From: Aureobasidium sp. EXF-3400
Taxonomy: Eukaryota; Ascomycota; Dothideomycetes; Dothideales; Saccotheciaceae
Assembly: GCA_024195585.1 (NCBI GenBank)
Contig: SWBL01000113.1
Span: 79,010 to 143,009 of the forward strand
Reading direction: 5' to 3'
DNA length: 64,000 nucleotides
The notes beneath the pieces are model-generated. The model did not search any database and was not told the origin of the DNA. It saw only the letters and a program-made list of their open reading frames with translations. The first letter of the stretch is position 1. Every line of letters starts with the position of its first letter. Shown here in pieces: positions 22,873 through 34,710 of the stretch. The translations under genes were made by a program, and so were the position numbers.

Positions 22873-23604
22873 GGTCTTGCACTCCAAACACGCACTCTGA
22901 TTCGACAGCGCCCGACACGCATACATGTACGACACACTACCATGACACTACGACACACGACTATGAATGGCTAGAGGATATGAACTGTAACGACTTGGAC
23001 GATGGAACGACAAAGAATGCTTTCCACTTGCTTTTTACTACTGTGGAACAGCTATGGACGGATAACCTTTTATGTTGCTGGGGATATGCTGGTGATGGAA
23101 GAACAACATGCTATGATGCTACAGTTGCTTTTGCTATTCAGAACATACGATTTAAGACATGATCAGCTTTCAACACAAGACTTGTACGTTCACAAAGGTT
23201 GCCGAATGTGTCTATCTGTGTTAGAGATATGTACTTGTAAGGAGACCATTGACTTGTTCACAAAGTTCATTTCTCGTAGCCTCTGATTACTTACTAGCAA
23301 CACTTCAACCTGCACCATCAATACAGCTTCATGCTCCTCGAGTGCGCTAAAACTCGCGGGAGTTTGAGGTTAGACCTGCAGACGAGATGTAGCTCCAAGA
23401 ACGCCTACCTTTCCTGCCGCCATCAAGAAAGTTGAATGTTGATCACACAATGTCAGTGCATCGCGAGAGAAGGAGTACAACTTTAGATGAGCTCAAAGGT
23501 ATACCAACAACAGTCAAATAGAGTAAATGTATTAGTGCTATTGCGATTATCAACACTTGTGAGGCTTCTATTACACGTGTAGTCAGGAAGGCAAGTCCCC
23601 GAGT
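22873..23604. other. convergent intergenic region
   Basis: About 730 bp between the ends of the H2B-like gene and RTG2. It probably contains both 3' untranslated regions. Short frames at 22980-23286 show nothing recognisable. Confidence 0.5.
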
Positions 23605-25471
23605 CTACTGTACCTGGACCTTGAATCCATAACCCTCCTTCCCACCAATCCAATTTTTCTTCTTTCCAATCTTTTCAATCTTTTCCATTTCCTCATGAAC
23701 GATTGAACGTAGAGAGGAAGCTTGTTTATCTCTCGTTTGTAGCACCAACATCTTGTCTCCTTTGTGCGAAACACTCCATTGCGAAGTCAGATTCATGTAT
23801 TCATTGCCGCGGCCTGAAGGATAGATGGCTCCGATCAAAGCACCCACGGCACCGAGGTAGGCACACCACCAAGATGCTTTGGAGCCAACTAACGCTTGCA
23901 TGCTGTGTAGGAAAGGAACATCTGTGGGAGGAAGGTCTTTTTTGCCGCCCCAGCGGTTGCAGAGCAACAAAGCGAGACAGGCACGTTCAGCGTGTGAGAG
24001 ACCATGGGCGTGAGCTAGGAGACCAGTGGTTGTGCAGCGCAGAGCAGCAGCAGCGCGGATATCCTTAGGATGGGACGAGAAATGCGGAGATAGATTTGCA
24101 AAAGCCTGGATAAGCGGGGTACTCAGTCCTGTGTCAGAGGCGATAGAACCAGAAGGAATAGAATGTAGAAGCAATTCAGCATGGTGAGCAGATCCAGGGG
24201 TTGCGGCAGCAGAAGTGGCAACCACGACGGGAGATTGCTTGCGGATTTCTTGAGGTAGAGTGGAGAAGAGATAGCCTTCTCTGACGCCACCTTGACAGAA
24301 ACGGACTTCTTTGATGTGAGGCAGGGCTTCTGAGAGTGCGGTGACCAGGAATGCAACAGCGGGGATTTGGGTTGCTCGTCGTTGGGAAATGCGGAAGATG
24401 GCGCTGTCGTCTTCAGAGTCGAGGTGTGAGGTAGCTGCCTGTTGCACCGATGCCGTATCCAAGAATGAGCTTCTGTCAGCGCTGAAACCATTGATGAGCG
24501 AGATTGGATAAGGCGATACGGTGTGCTCGCTCATAAGCAAAAAGCCCCAACCCCTGAACCCGCCGCCAGAGAGGTACAAAGCAAAACCACCCTGCTGTTT
24601 CGCCAACTCCTGCAGCTCAGTAGGGATACTCAAGCTGTTGTACGCATCAGTAACAGTCTGCTTGACTTCCTCAGCAAACTGCTTTCTTGCTTTTTCTCCT
24701 TGCTTCTCGGCCTCTGCAATCCGGCGAGAAAGAGCAGCAGCCCCAAAAGGCATACTAACAGCACCCCTCTCAGGCATCTTGATCTCGCCGGTCTCTGCAT
24801 CGCTGACCAACCAAGTCAACTGCGTGCTTCCACCTCCCAAATCCATAACCAGACCTTTGACTTCACCCAAAGACGTCGCAACACCCAACGCACCAACCCT
24901 ACCCTCATCCTCCTTGGCAAGCATCTTGACCTCCCATCCAGTAGCTTTCTTAATCCTATCTCTAAATTCTTGAGAATTGACAGCAGTTCTAGTGGCTTCA
25001 GTAGCGAGAACGGTAATGTTCTGCTCGGGGACGCAGAAATCGGCGCAGGTGCGTTTGAAGTGGGTCAATTTGTCGACTACTGTTTTGATCACTTCGTCCG
25101 AGATGGGAACACGTGTGCCGTTGGATGAGTATTGCGCATCGTAGAGAGAAATCCCAGCGCGCGAAGTGTATAGTGTAGGTAAGATTCTTGTTGTTGGTGG
25201 TGATAGGTCGGTGATGGAGAAGCGGATGCCATTGCTAAATTGGTGGTTTGCTGTCAGTATTTTTTCGAATTAGAGTGTACTTGCTCTTTTGCTAGTTTCT
25301 TTGTTCTTGTGAAAGATCATTGGATGTTTTTTCGTCAAGTGTTTTTAACAGCTTTTTCTGAGTCTTTCGATGGGTCTTTACAGAGAAAAGAGATAAGGAA
25401 AGAAAAATGCTTTACCTTCCCATGTCAACCAGGCCGTAAAGATGTTCGGGATCGGGTGTGGTCAACGCCAT
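23605..25471 (-). CDS. rtg2: Rtg2, retrograde-response protein of the Ppx/GppA phosphatase fold
   Basis: Two exons, 25471-25416 and 25234-23605, encode 561 residues. The 181-nt intron interrupts the nearly invariant motif DMGSNGIRFSI just after the Gly, with reading phase preserved (AG|C for Ser). The ASKHA-type ATP-binding fold of exopolyphosphatases is seen in that N-terminal phosphate-1 motif and in VMDLGGGSTQLTW (about 147-159). ALYLSGGGFRGWGFLL follows. The C-terminal half has the helical HD-like region of the family. In yeast, Rtg2 senses mitochondrial dysfunction and releases Rtg1/Rtg3 to the nucleus, and it also sits in the SLIK histone acetyltransferase complex. Filamentous fungi generally lack clear Rtg1/3 partners, so the signalling output here is unknown. 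It ends convergently with the H2B-like gene. Confidence 0.92.
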
Positions 25472-25888
25472 GGTGGTTGTTGAATCTGTGTGAGGAGGTG
25501 TATCAATGTTTGCTTCAACTGTCTAGCAGGATAAACTCTTCTCGCAGTTTCGTAAGGAAAAGTGACCTTTGCATACGAAAAGACAATCAGACAAAGTCGT
25601 GAAAATAATCGAGGCTTGCTTACCAGCCACTAAGCTGTTTGCGATGACATCATTCTATAGATTGCTGCCTCGCCAGTGACATTCACTACCCAACAGGAAA
25701 GCGAAGTGAGTGGGAATATGTTATGACAATTGTGCTTGTTACTGACTGAGATCAAATACTTTGGATTACAATACAATTCATTCTGTTGGTTCTCATGGCT
25801 CATTTCAACCGTCTGCAGGTTCATGCAGACCATCCATTTCCTTCGAAAGCATGTCCTTCGTAAGTCATCAATGTCGTGTGTTGCAAAT
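25472..25888. other. intergenic, Rtg2 promoter
   Basis: About 417 bp between two minus-strand genes. It contains the 3' end of the HAM1-like gene and the RTG2 promoter. No further feature is seen. Confidence 0.5.
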
Positions 25889-28157
25889 TTAGACAGTCAA
25901 CAAGTTGAAGACATCGTTTCTCCATCCTCTGACCTCGGAGCCGTCCTGAATTCTCTCCTCGGCGTGAGCGGCCTCTTCGTTCCAAAGCTTGACCACACTT
26001 CCAGGTGCGTACTTGCCCTTGAAGACGCCCTTGCCAGGCTGAGCAATACCGACGCGAGTGTAGAGGTCTGGGTCTTCCTCGGGTTGCAGGCGTGCTGCAA
26101 TCGCCTTGAAGAAGGTGACGAGATCGTTGGGGTCGGCGATACGAGTAGCACGCAGACGCTCGCGCGCGTAGAGCAGTTCGCGATTGGCTGTGTGCAAGGC
26201 GTCTGCAATAGCAGTAGCAATCTGCTTCTCCATGACCTTGCGAACAATGGGTCGAAGGATGGGCTTGACGAGCCAAGCGACCCAGGAGAATTTGCTCTTG
26301 CGCAAGGTGTAATCGAGCTTGTGAACGTTAACGCGAACGGCCTTGAGGCTGAGAATCGACTCCATTCTGTCCTTTGCAATCTCCACATCGAGGTGGATGT
26401 CCAGACCCTTCTCATCAAGAGCGAATGATGTGATACCCTCATCAGCTAGTCTGAAGAGACCCGAGTGGGCGCGCATCCAGAAGCCAACTTCCTCAGCACG
26501 GGCAGAAATACCATCGATCTTGATGGTCACCAGATGAGATGAGGTAGAAGTAGTACGGAATCTGGCCTTGCGAATCTCAAAGTCATTGTAGGTCTCCACA
26601 CGGAGCTTGTAAGGCAAGAATGAGCTGTGGTTGACAGTCTTACCAGGCTCAATGATCAGATTCTCAAGCAAGAGATCAATGTCGGGAGTGCTGACCTCCA
26701 CACGAGGAATGGGTACATATTGGATAGCAGCGATCATCAGAGGGATGAAGATGTTGATGGCGTCAGTAAGGAGTTCCGGGTTTGTGGCGTTATGAAGAGG
26801 CGACAGAATGCGGAAGATCTGGAGACCATGCTGCATGAGCTTGGCCACGTCTTCGTCGTGTAGGACAGAGAGCAAAGTCTCCTGAAGTTGTCCGAGGAAG
26901 ATATCGATGTCGGTACGAAGGTCGGATTCAGAACCAACCTTGCGAGATTTTTCGCGTAGCTCATCAAACTTCTCACGAGCAGTATCGAAGAAGTCAGGGT
27001 CAGTAAGAAGAGTCTGGAGCGAGTTGCCGATATCCACCATGAGGTTCTCAAACTCGGGATCCTTCTCGGAGTGCGAAATAACCTTCTTGAATGCCTCCTC
27101 GAGCTTCTTCCAGGCTTCACGATCTCCGAAAGATGAGAGCAAAGACCAGAAGTTCTTACCAGCCTTGTCCATCTCAGCATTCTCATGCACATCCTCTTCA
27201 AGAGCATTGACAGTCTCCTCAACCGAACGTGAGTAAGCAACCGCATAACGCTTGAGTAGCGTTGAAAGAGTCGAGACGGATTGGTTGTAATCAGGGCGCT
27301 TTCTGAGTTGCATGACCGCCTGTTTCAGACGGTTGACCATGACCTGACCTTCATCACCAGAAAGCTTCTCCTCGGCACTTTGCTCAGTGTCTTGGGCGAC
27401 CTGAGCAACTCCATTTGCTACAACCTTGGAGACATCTGCAATGTCGTTTCCGAGATCCTTGCCTGAGGGTGGGGGTCCGGAGTCGGCTCCAGGTTTTGTC
27501 AGCTTGGCTTGTTCCTGCTGCGATGGCTCAATCTTCTTGCCTGCCTCTTCTGCAACATTTGACAGTGAGAAGGCAGCGTCCTTGAAAATTTCACGACCGA
27601 CAGTGTTCAGATCGGAGAGGAAGATGCGGAAATCAGAGTTTGTGAGAAGGAGTGATCCAATCGTTTGCAGGCTTTGGTAAGCTATTCAGTGTCAGCATAA
27701 ATTAGAAACAGAATCGCTCCCAGCAGTACTTACCAGCAGCAGTCTTGGCCTTCGACTGGGCCTTGTAGGCTCTCTGTGCTAGATCCTCTACATCGACGTG
27801 TACTCTGGACTGAGTCAATGACCAAATGAAATCCTGAATCTGATCCTCGCTGTTCTTGTGTACAAGCAATTCGATAAAGTCTTTCAGCCACTGTTTTGTG
27901 AACTTGGCAAGGCGTCTTCCCGAGTCACTGAGGTTTGGATCGGTAGGATTCAGGACATCAGAAGAGAGCAAGGATCTGAGGTTGACGACCAGCTGTTCGT
28001 TCGAGGGCATGTATCCATCGGCCAGGGCTCTAATCATCTGATACGAGTGCAGCTTCTGGTGAAGCTCACGCTGAAGGATTGTGTCATCGCGGTACTGGGG
28101 TAGCAAGGGCTGCGTATCGTCGGACTTTGACTTGCGGAATCCGAAGCAGGACGACAT
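25889..28157 (-). CDS. HAM1-like fungal protein, probable lipid-binding fold
   Basis: Two exons, 28157-27734 and 27681-25889, encode 738 residues; the 52-nt intron splits an Ala codon. The N-terminus MSSCFGFRKSKSDDTQPLLP contains an early Cys and basic residues that might anchor it to membranes. Residues about 40-500 are helical with many charged heptads and match the fungal family annotated as HAM1-like N-terminal. The C-terminal third (IDGISARAEEVGFWMRAH onward, then FALDEKGLDIHLDVEIAKDR) has the long amphipathic strands of BPI/SMP-like lipid-carrier folds, known as the HAM1-like C-terminal domain. The family is widespread in filamentous fungi and its biochemistry is poorly known, so I call a membrane-associated or lipid-transfer role only as inference. 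It is divergent from malic enzyme across 935 bp. Confidence 0.7.
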
Positions 28158-29092
28158 GGTGACTGCAGGGATGGCCGGACAATGATTAGTCGCAGCGAAC
28201 ACAAGGTGGAAGAGTTTCAATTGAGGGTGGGCAAGTGAAGACTATGAAAGATTCTAATGTGTAGCAAGCAAGCGGCAGGCAGCCGCGAGCACAAGAGCAA
28301 ACGTCGAAAGTTCGTCATGATATCGTCGTCATTGCGGGGAAGCAAGCATGTGAGAACAGGCTTGATGACATTCAGAGTCGCAGAGCCGCTACGGCTGGCT
28401 AGTTTGAGAAGGATGGTGATATGGAACAGGGGCTTTTGTTATGGCATTCTTGCTCTAAAAGCTCCGACCATGACAGGAGGTCTGGAGAGGCGATGTAAAG
28501 TGGAACTCAATATCAGATTAGGGGGAGAGCAGTCCGTCTCGGGCTGGCAAGAAGGCCGCACGGTGGCCGAGTCGGGACGCGACGACCGACCGTGACTAGG
28601 CTGAAAATATCCCTTCGGCGGAAAAAATCGGAGGCGTGGGGGCTGCTCCTACGGTTGTGCACGGCTTTGCGACTTCGGAAAACAGATAGCGGCAATTAAG
28701 ACGTATAACATGTTGAATTTTCAATCGATTGCAGAGAACAAAGCAAAAGGAAGCGGCTAAAACCATTCATAAACTTGGTAACAAGTCACGAACGAGAATT
28801 CAATTGAGGCAGTTGCAGCGAGGTTTGGGAAGAAGGTCAGGCTAGGCACTCGGCGTAGGGCAAGAGCGACCGGGCCGATAATTCGGCACCCCACAAAGGC
28901 TGGGGATGGTATAAGTTTTGGTGGAGCTTTATTGTCCAGAATGTAACTGCCCGACGTGCTCTGAGGCTCGCATTTTCGTAGGGCCTCATATGCCGAACAA
29001 AACTTCTTCCGACATGAGGCGACCTTTTTTTCAGTTTCATCAAAGATTATAAATTGCTGACCGCTGGCTGCTTTAGCCTGAATTCCTTCTCT
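28158..29092. promoter_or_regulatory. divergent promoter region, HAM1-like and malic enzyme
   Basis: About 935 bp between two divergently transcribed genes. The malic-enzyme side has a pyrimidine-rich stretch just before and after the start. No conserved site can be assigned with confidence. Confidence 0.4.
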
Positions 29093-31039
29093 ATGTCTCT
29101 ATCCTCGTCGCGCGTGCTCCGTTACCTACTTAAACGTCCTCTTCCCTCTTCCTCTGCCCGACGACCATCTGCTTTCTTTCACACTTCCTCCACCATGTCT
29201 TCCTCAGCATCAATTGCTCCTGCTCCTGCAGCAAACATCACTCAGAGCCACCCTCCTGCTGTCTCATCAAGGCAAACGTCAGTACTTTCTCCTCCAGCAG
29301 CCATTGAAGCTTCCCCAATGCTGACCTCTTTTTCAGAAGCGCCGACTACGACACCGCATACCCCATTGAGGTCCGCAAGTACCTCCGCACATACGGACTC
29401 ACCCCTCCAGCTGTCGAGAGCTTCGAGACCCAAGAAAAGAGATGCCTTCAGCTCCTTGAGAACAAGCAAACTCCCATTGACAAGTACCAATACCTCACCC
29501 ACCTGAGAAACACAAACGTCAACCTCTTCTACCGTCTCTTGTCTGGCAACGTCAAGGAGATCACCCCCGTCATCTACACTCCCACCGTTGGCGAGGCCTG
29601 CCAGCGATGGTCAGAGCTCTACACCCAGCCTGAAGGTGAGCTTACTCTGCCTACTGAATGCATCTAGTCCTTTCTGACTCCTTCCAGGCATGTACCTTTC
29701 ATACTCCGACAAGGGCAACCTCCACTCCATCATTCAGAACTGGCCCCACAACGTCGAGATCACCGTCGTTACTGACGGCTCGCGTATCCTTGGTCTCGGT
29801 GATCTTGGTATCAACGGTATGGGTATCCCTGTCGGCAAGCTCGCTCTCTACACTGCCTGCGCTGGTATCAGACCCGATGCCACTCTCCCCTTGACTCTCG
29901 ACTTGGGCACCAGCAACGAGGAGCTCCGTAACGACCCTCTGTACTTGGGCAGCAGACGTGACAATGTGACCGCCGATGAGGAGCGTGAGTTCCTTGATGA
30001 GCTCATGGCCGCCCTTACTGAGCGTTGGCCCGGTATTGTCATCCAGTACGAGGACTTCAAGAACCCCTTCCCCTCGCTCGAGCGCTACCAGAACACCTAC
30101 ACCATGTTCAACGACGACATTCAAGGTACCGGTGCCGTCATCCTTGGTGGTTTCATCAATGGTGTCAAGCAGTCCAAGGTTGCCGCCGCTGACCAGCGTG
30201 CCGTCTTCTTTGGTGCTGGCTCTGCCGGTGTTGGTGTTGCTAAGCAGCTCGTCGAGTTCTTCATGAACGAGGGTCTCACCGAGGACCAAGCCAGAAAGTG
30301 CTTCTGGCTGGTCGACTCCAAGGGTCTCATCACCAACGACCGTGGCGACAAGCTTGCCGAGCACAAGCTCTACTTCTCTCGTGACGACAACGAGGGCAAG
30401 CAGTACAAGACCCTCGAGGATGTCATCGAATATGTCAAGCCCACTATCCTCATGGGTCTCAGCACTATCGGTGGTGCCTTCACTCCCGAGATCATCAAGC
30501 GCATGGCCGAGTTGAACAAGATGCCCGTCATCTTCCCTCTGTCCAACCCCAGCAGCAAGTCTGAGTGCACCTTCGAGGACGCCATCAAGTACACCGAAGG
30601 CCGCGTCCTCTTCGCTTCTGGTTCGCCTTTCCCTGCCATTGAGTACAACGGCAAGACCCTTGAGCCCGGCCAAGGAAACAACATGTACGTCTTCCCTGGT
30701 ATTGGACTTGGTGCCATCCTGTCCAAGGCCGTCAACGTCACTCAGTCCATGATCTACGCCTCTGGCAAGGCTCTCTCAGAGTCTCTTACCCCCGAAGAGA
30801 TCGAGCAGAACTGGATGTACCCCGACATCCGCCGCATCCGCGAAGTCAGTGTTGTTGTCACCTGCGGTGTCATCCGCGCTGCCCAGAAGGCTGGTGTCGA
30901 CCGCGAGCTCGGCCTGCGCAACATGGACGACAAGGCTTTGACCGAGTACGTCCAGCAGCGCATGTACGACCCCTTCACCGAGGGCAAGAAGGTTCAGGAT
31001 GAGGTCAAGGAACTCGCTTCCCACCTCTCCAAGCTTTAA
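29093..31039 (+). CDS. mae1: NAD-dependent malic enzyme, mitochondrial
   Basis: Three exons, 29093-29277, 29337-29635 and 29688-31039, encode 611 residues. The start MSLSSSRVLRYLLKRPLPSS gives an Arg/Ser-rich mitochondrial presequence; an in-frame ATG at 29054 would lengthen it, and one at MSSSAS (29194) could give a cytosolic form. The enzyme oxidatively decarboxylates malate to pyruvate. Diagnostic segments are ADYDTAYPIEVRKYLR, VIYTPTVGEACQRWSELY, the malate-binding GLGDLGINGMGIPVGKLALY, metal-binding MFNDDIQGTGAVILGG, and the Rossmann motif VFFGAGSAGVGVA. The first intron is read with a gtcagt donor at 29278. A GC donor at 29272 would also be in phase, differing by two residues. Cofactor preference (NAD rather than NADP) is inferred from the family branch. 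Confidence 0.94.
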
Positions 31040-32206
31040 ACGAACATGACCATACCAAAAGTTGATTGATTTTGTACTGGGAAGGTCTCACGAGACCATT
31101 TGCATATACACGGGCCAGGTTAGGCCCAAGACCGTTTTGACATACACGCCACCGAACAGGCGTTCGTGGCATGACAGCAGGTTACAGGAACGTTTTTGAA
31201 GCGATAAGTTGTGTTTGTCGCTCACGTTCAACAAAAAGGGAGAGCCGGCCCTCGGCGCTGGGGTCTGGCAAAGCATTATTGTTTCATCTTTACGACCAGC
31301 GAAGGAGTTTTTAGTCTTTGGACCAGAAGTCCACATACCTAATGAATGACATATTTCTACGTTTTCTACAGCGCCTTTCTCCTGTGCTCTTGTGTGTTGT
31401 ACTTCAGAAGTTGGTCTTCTTATCGTGATGATGGGTCTACTATTGCGTGCTCGAATCGCCTTAATTAGTTGATGCTGTTAGTGTCAGATGTCGGTTGTGC
31501 TGCGAACGACCAAGTCCGCTTTGTAAATTGTGCCACCCTGTCATGCGATGTTCATGCTACTCGTGACCATTTCCAGCCACTTTTCTGCAGTATTAGATGT
31601 CGCTCCTTCTAGTCACACGGTACTTTGAGTATTCTGCATGTTTCGTTTGGTCAGAAATGGTCGACACTTGATTGTTGGCTTACAATTTTCGTCTCCATTG
31701 CTTTGGCTGTTGGAAATCCGGTGGAGTCTGCACCACCGCTCGCTTGAACAATTATCTGACTATTGCTAGGGAGCCCTTTACAAACAACAAGATAAACCAG
31801 ATCTGCTATATGAGAGGATAAAGATAAAAAGAGCAAAGAGGTTCAGATGGGTTTGCTTCCTTCTCTTTCTCTGTGATATCATGACTACAATCACAGCAGG
31901 TAGGGGATCAAAGTAGATCTAGAGTGGATCAAGTCAAGAATGTCAATTGCATAATTTTATGGATATCAAAGCGAAAAGAGAGAGCAGTGAGTTTGAAAAT
32001 AGAGGCATGGGCACAGCCAAAAGCAAGAGCAACCGGACACCTCAAGCTGTCTTTATACCGCTCATAAAACACAATACGCCTGGCTTTTTCCTCTTTGGAA
32101 AGCCATGAATGATATCATTCTGTCTCTTGTTCCTCTTTTCCTCTTTTCGAATGATGCTTGTCAGCAATTTTTACCACAACTTTCCCTTGTTTGACAGAGA
32201 CTTCAA
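31040..32206. other. convergent intergenic region
   Basis: About 1.2 kb between the ends of malic enzyme and the Reb1-like gene. No exon, tRNA or repeat is recognised. It is long for two 3' untranslated regions in this window. Confidence 0.45.
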
Positions 32207-34249
32207 TCAGTTGTAGTCTGCCTCTTCGTGCTCGGATTCAGGGACTTCAGGCTCTTGTTCTTCTTCAACCTCGCCTTCTTGCTCAGCAGCATATCCGTTT
32301 CCATTAGTTTCTGTCTCTTCTGCTGCACCCATTGTGGCATCGTTGTCGCCAGCATGAGCAACAGCATCAGCCAACTCTTCATCAATCTGCTGCTCAACAC
32401 CAATAGAAGGCATAGTCAAATCTCCCTCATCATCAGACTCCTGCACCTTCTCCTCGCTACGGAAAGTGCCCGTGCTTCTTCTGCCGCCGTGCGAAGCGCG
32501 ATGTTTGGGTGCTGAGCGCACGGCAAGCGCTGCAGGGTCGAAACTGGTCTCCAGCCAGTTGACCTGGTTCTCGAGGTTGAGCTTGAAGTCGTGAGTGTCA
32601 CCGACGGACTCACGCAACTTCCTGTAGACGACTTTGCGGTCGGCGGTGGAGTAGGGCGAACCACCGTGCAAGCGCGTCACCACAGCCCAGAAGGTGTTTT
32701 TGCTGGAGAAGGCGCCCATCTGTGCGCCGTAGAGGGTTTCGCGGGTAACGTCGAGCATATCGCCGACGGTCATTTCGTCGAAGCGGCGTTGGGCTTCGGC
32801 TTTCCAGCGGGTGGTTGTGTGAGGCGAAGTCATGCCGTCGTCGTAGAGTTCTTCTTCGTCTCTGACGATTTCTCCACGTGCAATGGCTTCTTCGCGTTCG
32901 CGTTGGGCGGTCTCTTCGCGGATCACGCGGGCCTTGATTTTGCGCCATTTCATGCTGCATTGGAGGCGGTTGCGCGAGCCGTTCATCTTTTGCACAACCA
33001 CGTTCCAGGCAATGTAGTCGTCTTCGATCTCGCGGCTGAGTGTGGTGTCCATGGTTGCTTGGACGGCCTTGAGACACTCGTCAACAGCCTGAGCAAGGCG
33101 CTGTTCTTCGTCCTGGGTCCAGACATCGGTGTGGCGTTGGTCGAGCGAGACATGGTTGCGCCAGCGGTCACGGCAGTCCTCTGGCATGCGGCCTACACGT
33201 TCGCCAATCTTGACCCATTTGTTGGGGGTCTCGGCGTAGGCGGTGCGCAGTAACTCATCTTGCTCCTCGGTCCAGCGTCCACGTTGGAAGTTGTTGTAAT
33301 GACGGCGGCAGTAGCGTTGCACGGCGCGACGGTTGCGATGAGGCAGGATGTCAGTAGCTAGATCGACGTAGACTTTGCTCATTTCGCGTGATGACGACTG
33401 AATCAAGCCAATGAGTTGATCGCGCGACAGTTCGTGATCGCGACAGAAAGTCAACATGTGAGTCTCGATCAGGTCGCATTCGACAGGTGTGAAAGGTCCT
33501 TGTTCAGGGTAGTCGCCAACTGATGCTCGAGGCATTGAGGATCGCTTGACGCGTTTGACGGCTTGTGCAGGCGAACCATTCTCGGTCGACTGTCGCTTGC
33601 GTTTCGTCTTGGGCTTTGCTGAAGAGGATTGCGGTTGCTCCTGGTCGTTGTCTGAGTCTGGTGGAACCTCGAATTGGCTGATGTCGTTTTCGGTATCCTC
33701 CATGGGTTCCTCAGGTTCCTCGGGTTCTGCGTCCAAAGCACCAACCTCAGCCTCAGCCTCCTCTTCTACCACATCTTCCTGCTGTTGCTCGGGCTCGACT
33801 GGGTGGTCCTCAGGGTTCTCATCGGCTTGTTCCTCACTAGGCTCCTGTGTCTCGGGCACCTCGACCTCCTGTGTCTCTTCGGGCTGGATAGACTGCTTCT
33901 TCGAGCGACCCTTGCGCGTTTTGGCCGGCTTCTCAGTGTGCTCCTCGGCGGCGTCGTCTGCCATGGCTTCGTCAGCAGCAGGCGCAGCGGCGTCGGCCTT
34001 GCGCTTGCGAGTCGACCTGGCAGCCTTTGCCTGGACAGGAGTCTCGTCAATGGTTTGTGGAATATTGGGTCGTGCAGGAGTCTGCTGCTCTCCAATTTCC
34101 TCAGACGCTGCGCGAATGCGCGCGCTGCTTCTCATTGGCTTGGAGGCCGAGCTGGCGCGTCCTTTTGCGTAAGTCTTGAGCTTGCCGGCTTTGCTCTTAG
34201 ATGTGCCTGGGGTTTGGACAGCGGCTGTGTCGGCCTGTGGTGACTCCAT
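32207..34249 (-). CDS. reb1: Reb1-like Myb-type DNA-binding protein
   Basis: A single exon of 680 residues. The N-terminal 240 residues are disordered, basic then strongly acidic and Gln/Glu-rich. The DNA-binding core (about 250-446) has several Myb repeats: a non-canonical one (FTPVECDLIETHMLTFC), a clear SANT/Myb repeat RGRWTEEQDELLRTAYAE ending RDRWRNHV, and one beginning VWTQDEEQRLAQAVDE ending MKWRKIKARV. A conserved-looking helical region (FDEMTVGDMLDVTRETLYG) follows, and the tail is again acidic. This layout matches the Reb1/Nsi1/TTF-I family, which binds rDNA terminators and many promoters, stopping RNA polymerase I and replication forks and clearing nucleosomes. Which paralogue it represents is uncertain. 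RAD54 lies immediately upstream on the same strand. Confidence 0.8.
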   Translation of the reverse strand: MESPQADTAAVQTPGTSKSKAGKLKTYAKGRASSASKPMRSSARIRAASEEIGEQQTPARPNIPQTIDETPVQAKAARSTRKRKADAAAPAADEAMADDAAEEHTEKPAKTRKGRSKKQSIQPEETQEVEVPETQEPSEEQADENPEDHPVEPEQQQEDVVEEEAEAEVGALDAEPEEPEEPMEDTENDISQFEVPPDSDNDQEQPQSSSAKPKTKRKRQSTENGSPAQAVKRVKRSSMPRASVGDYPEQGPFTPVECDLIETHMLTFCRDHELSRDQLIGLIQSSSREMSKVYVDLATDILPHRNRRAVQRYCRRHYNNFQRGRWTEEQDELLRTAYAETPNKWVKIGERVGRMPEDCRDRWRNHVSLDQRHTDVWTQDEEQRLAQAVDECLKAVQATMDTTLSREIEDDYIAWNVVVQKMNGSRNRLQCSMKWRKIKARVIREETAQREREEAIARGEIVRDEEELYDDGMTSPHTTTRWKAEAQRRFDEMTVGDMLDVTRETLYGAQMGAFSSKNTFWAVVTRLHGGSPYSTADRKVVYRKLRESVGDTHDFKLNLENQVNWLETSFDPAALAVRSAPKHRASHGGRRSTGTFRSEEKVQESDDEGDLTMPSIGVEQQIDEELADAVAHAGDNDATMGAAEETETNGNGYAAEQEGEVEEEQEPEVPESEHEEADYN

Positions 34250-34710
34250 GGTAGGGGTGGGTGTGATTACTGCGACGCGTCGTTAGTTGATCCAGAGCGC
34301 GCCACGATCAGAAAAGGAGGGTTGCGCAAAAAGTACCTCGATCAAGTTGTTCAGGCGGACTCGAGGAAAGACTCTGCGATTCGACGACAGCGTGTTGGGT
34401 TCCTGGTCCGGACTGCGACGATGAGAAGAATTAATTTGATGTTAAGAAATAATTGCACTATCTCGCGTCTTGGCACCCTGTCTTCCCCAGCTCCTCGGTT
34501 CAATCCTTTCCCCAGGCTTGCTCTCGCTTCAATTTGCTAACAGGCACAAGGATAGTGATAGAAACATGGTGATGAATAGAGATAATCATGATTTATCGTA
34601 TTGTACTTCTTCCAGTTCGTCAAATGCTACCCAGCCACGCTCAATGCATCATGCACAGTCATTAACATGTCAAGCTATAACCCCATATCTCTCAAAAAGC
34701 ATTCCACCAA
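34250..34710. promoter_or_regulatory. Reb1-like promoter with palindromic MluI cell-cycle-box-like site
   Basis: About 460 bp between RAD54 (its 3' end) and the Reb1-like start. The ten-base palindrome CGACGCGTCG lies at 34273-34282, about 24 bases upstream of the ATG, and contains ACGCGT, the core recognised by MBF-type factors in yeasts. One occurrence is weak evidence. Confidence 0.3.

Noticed and set aside
29699..30673. 324-codon antisense frame inside malic enzyme
   Set aside because: Exact shadow of a well-conserved coding exon with strong codon bias on the other strand.
32591..33253. 220-codon plus-strand frame inside the Reb1-like gene
   Set aside because: Shadow frame opposite conserved Myb repeats.
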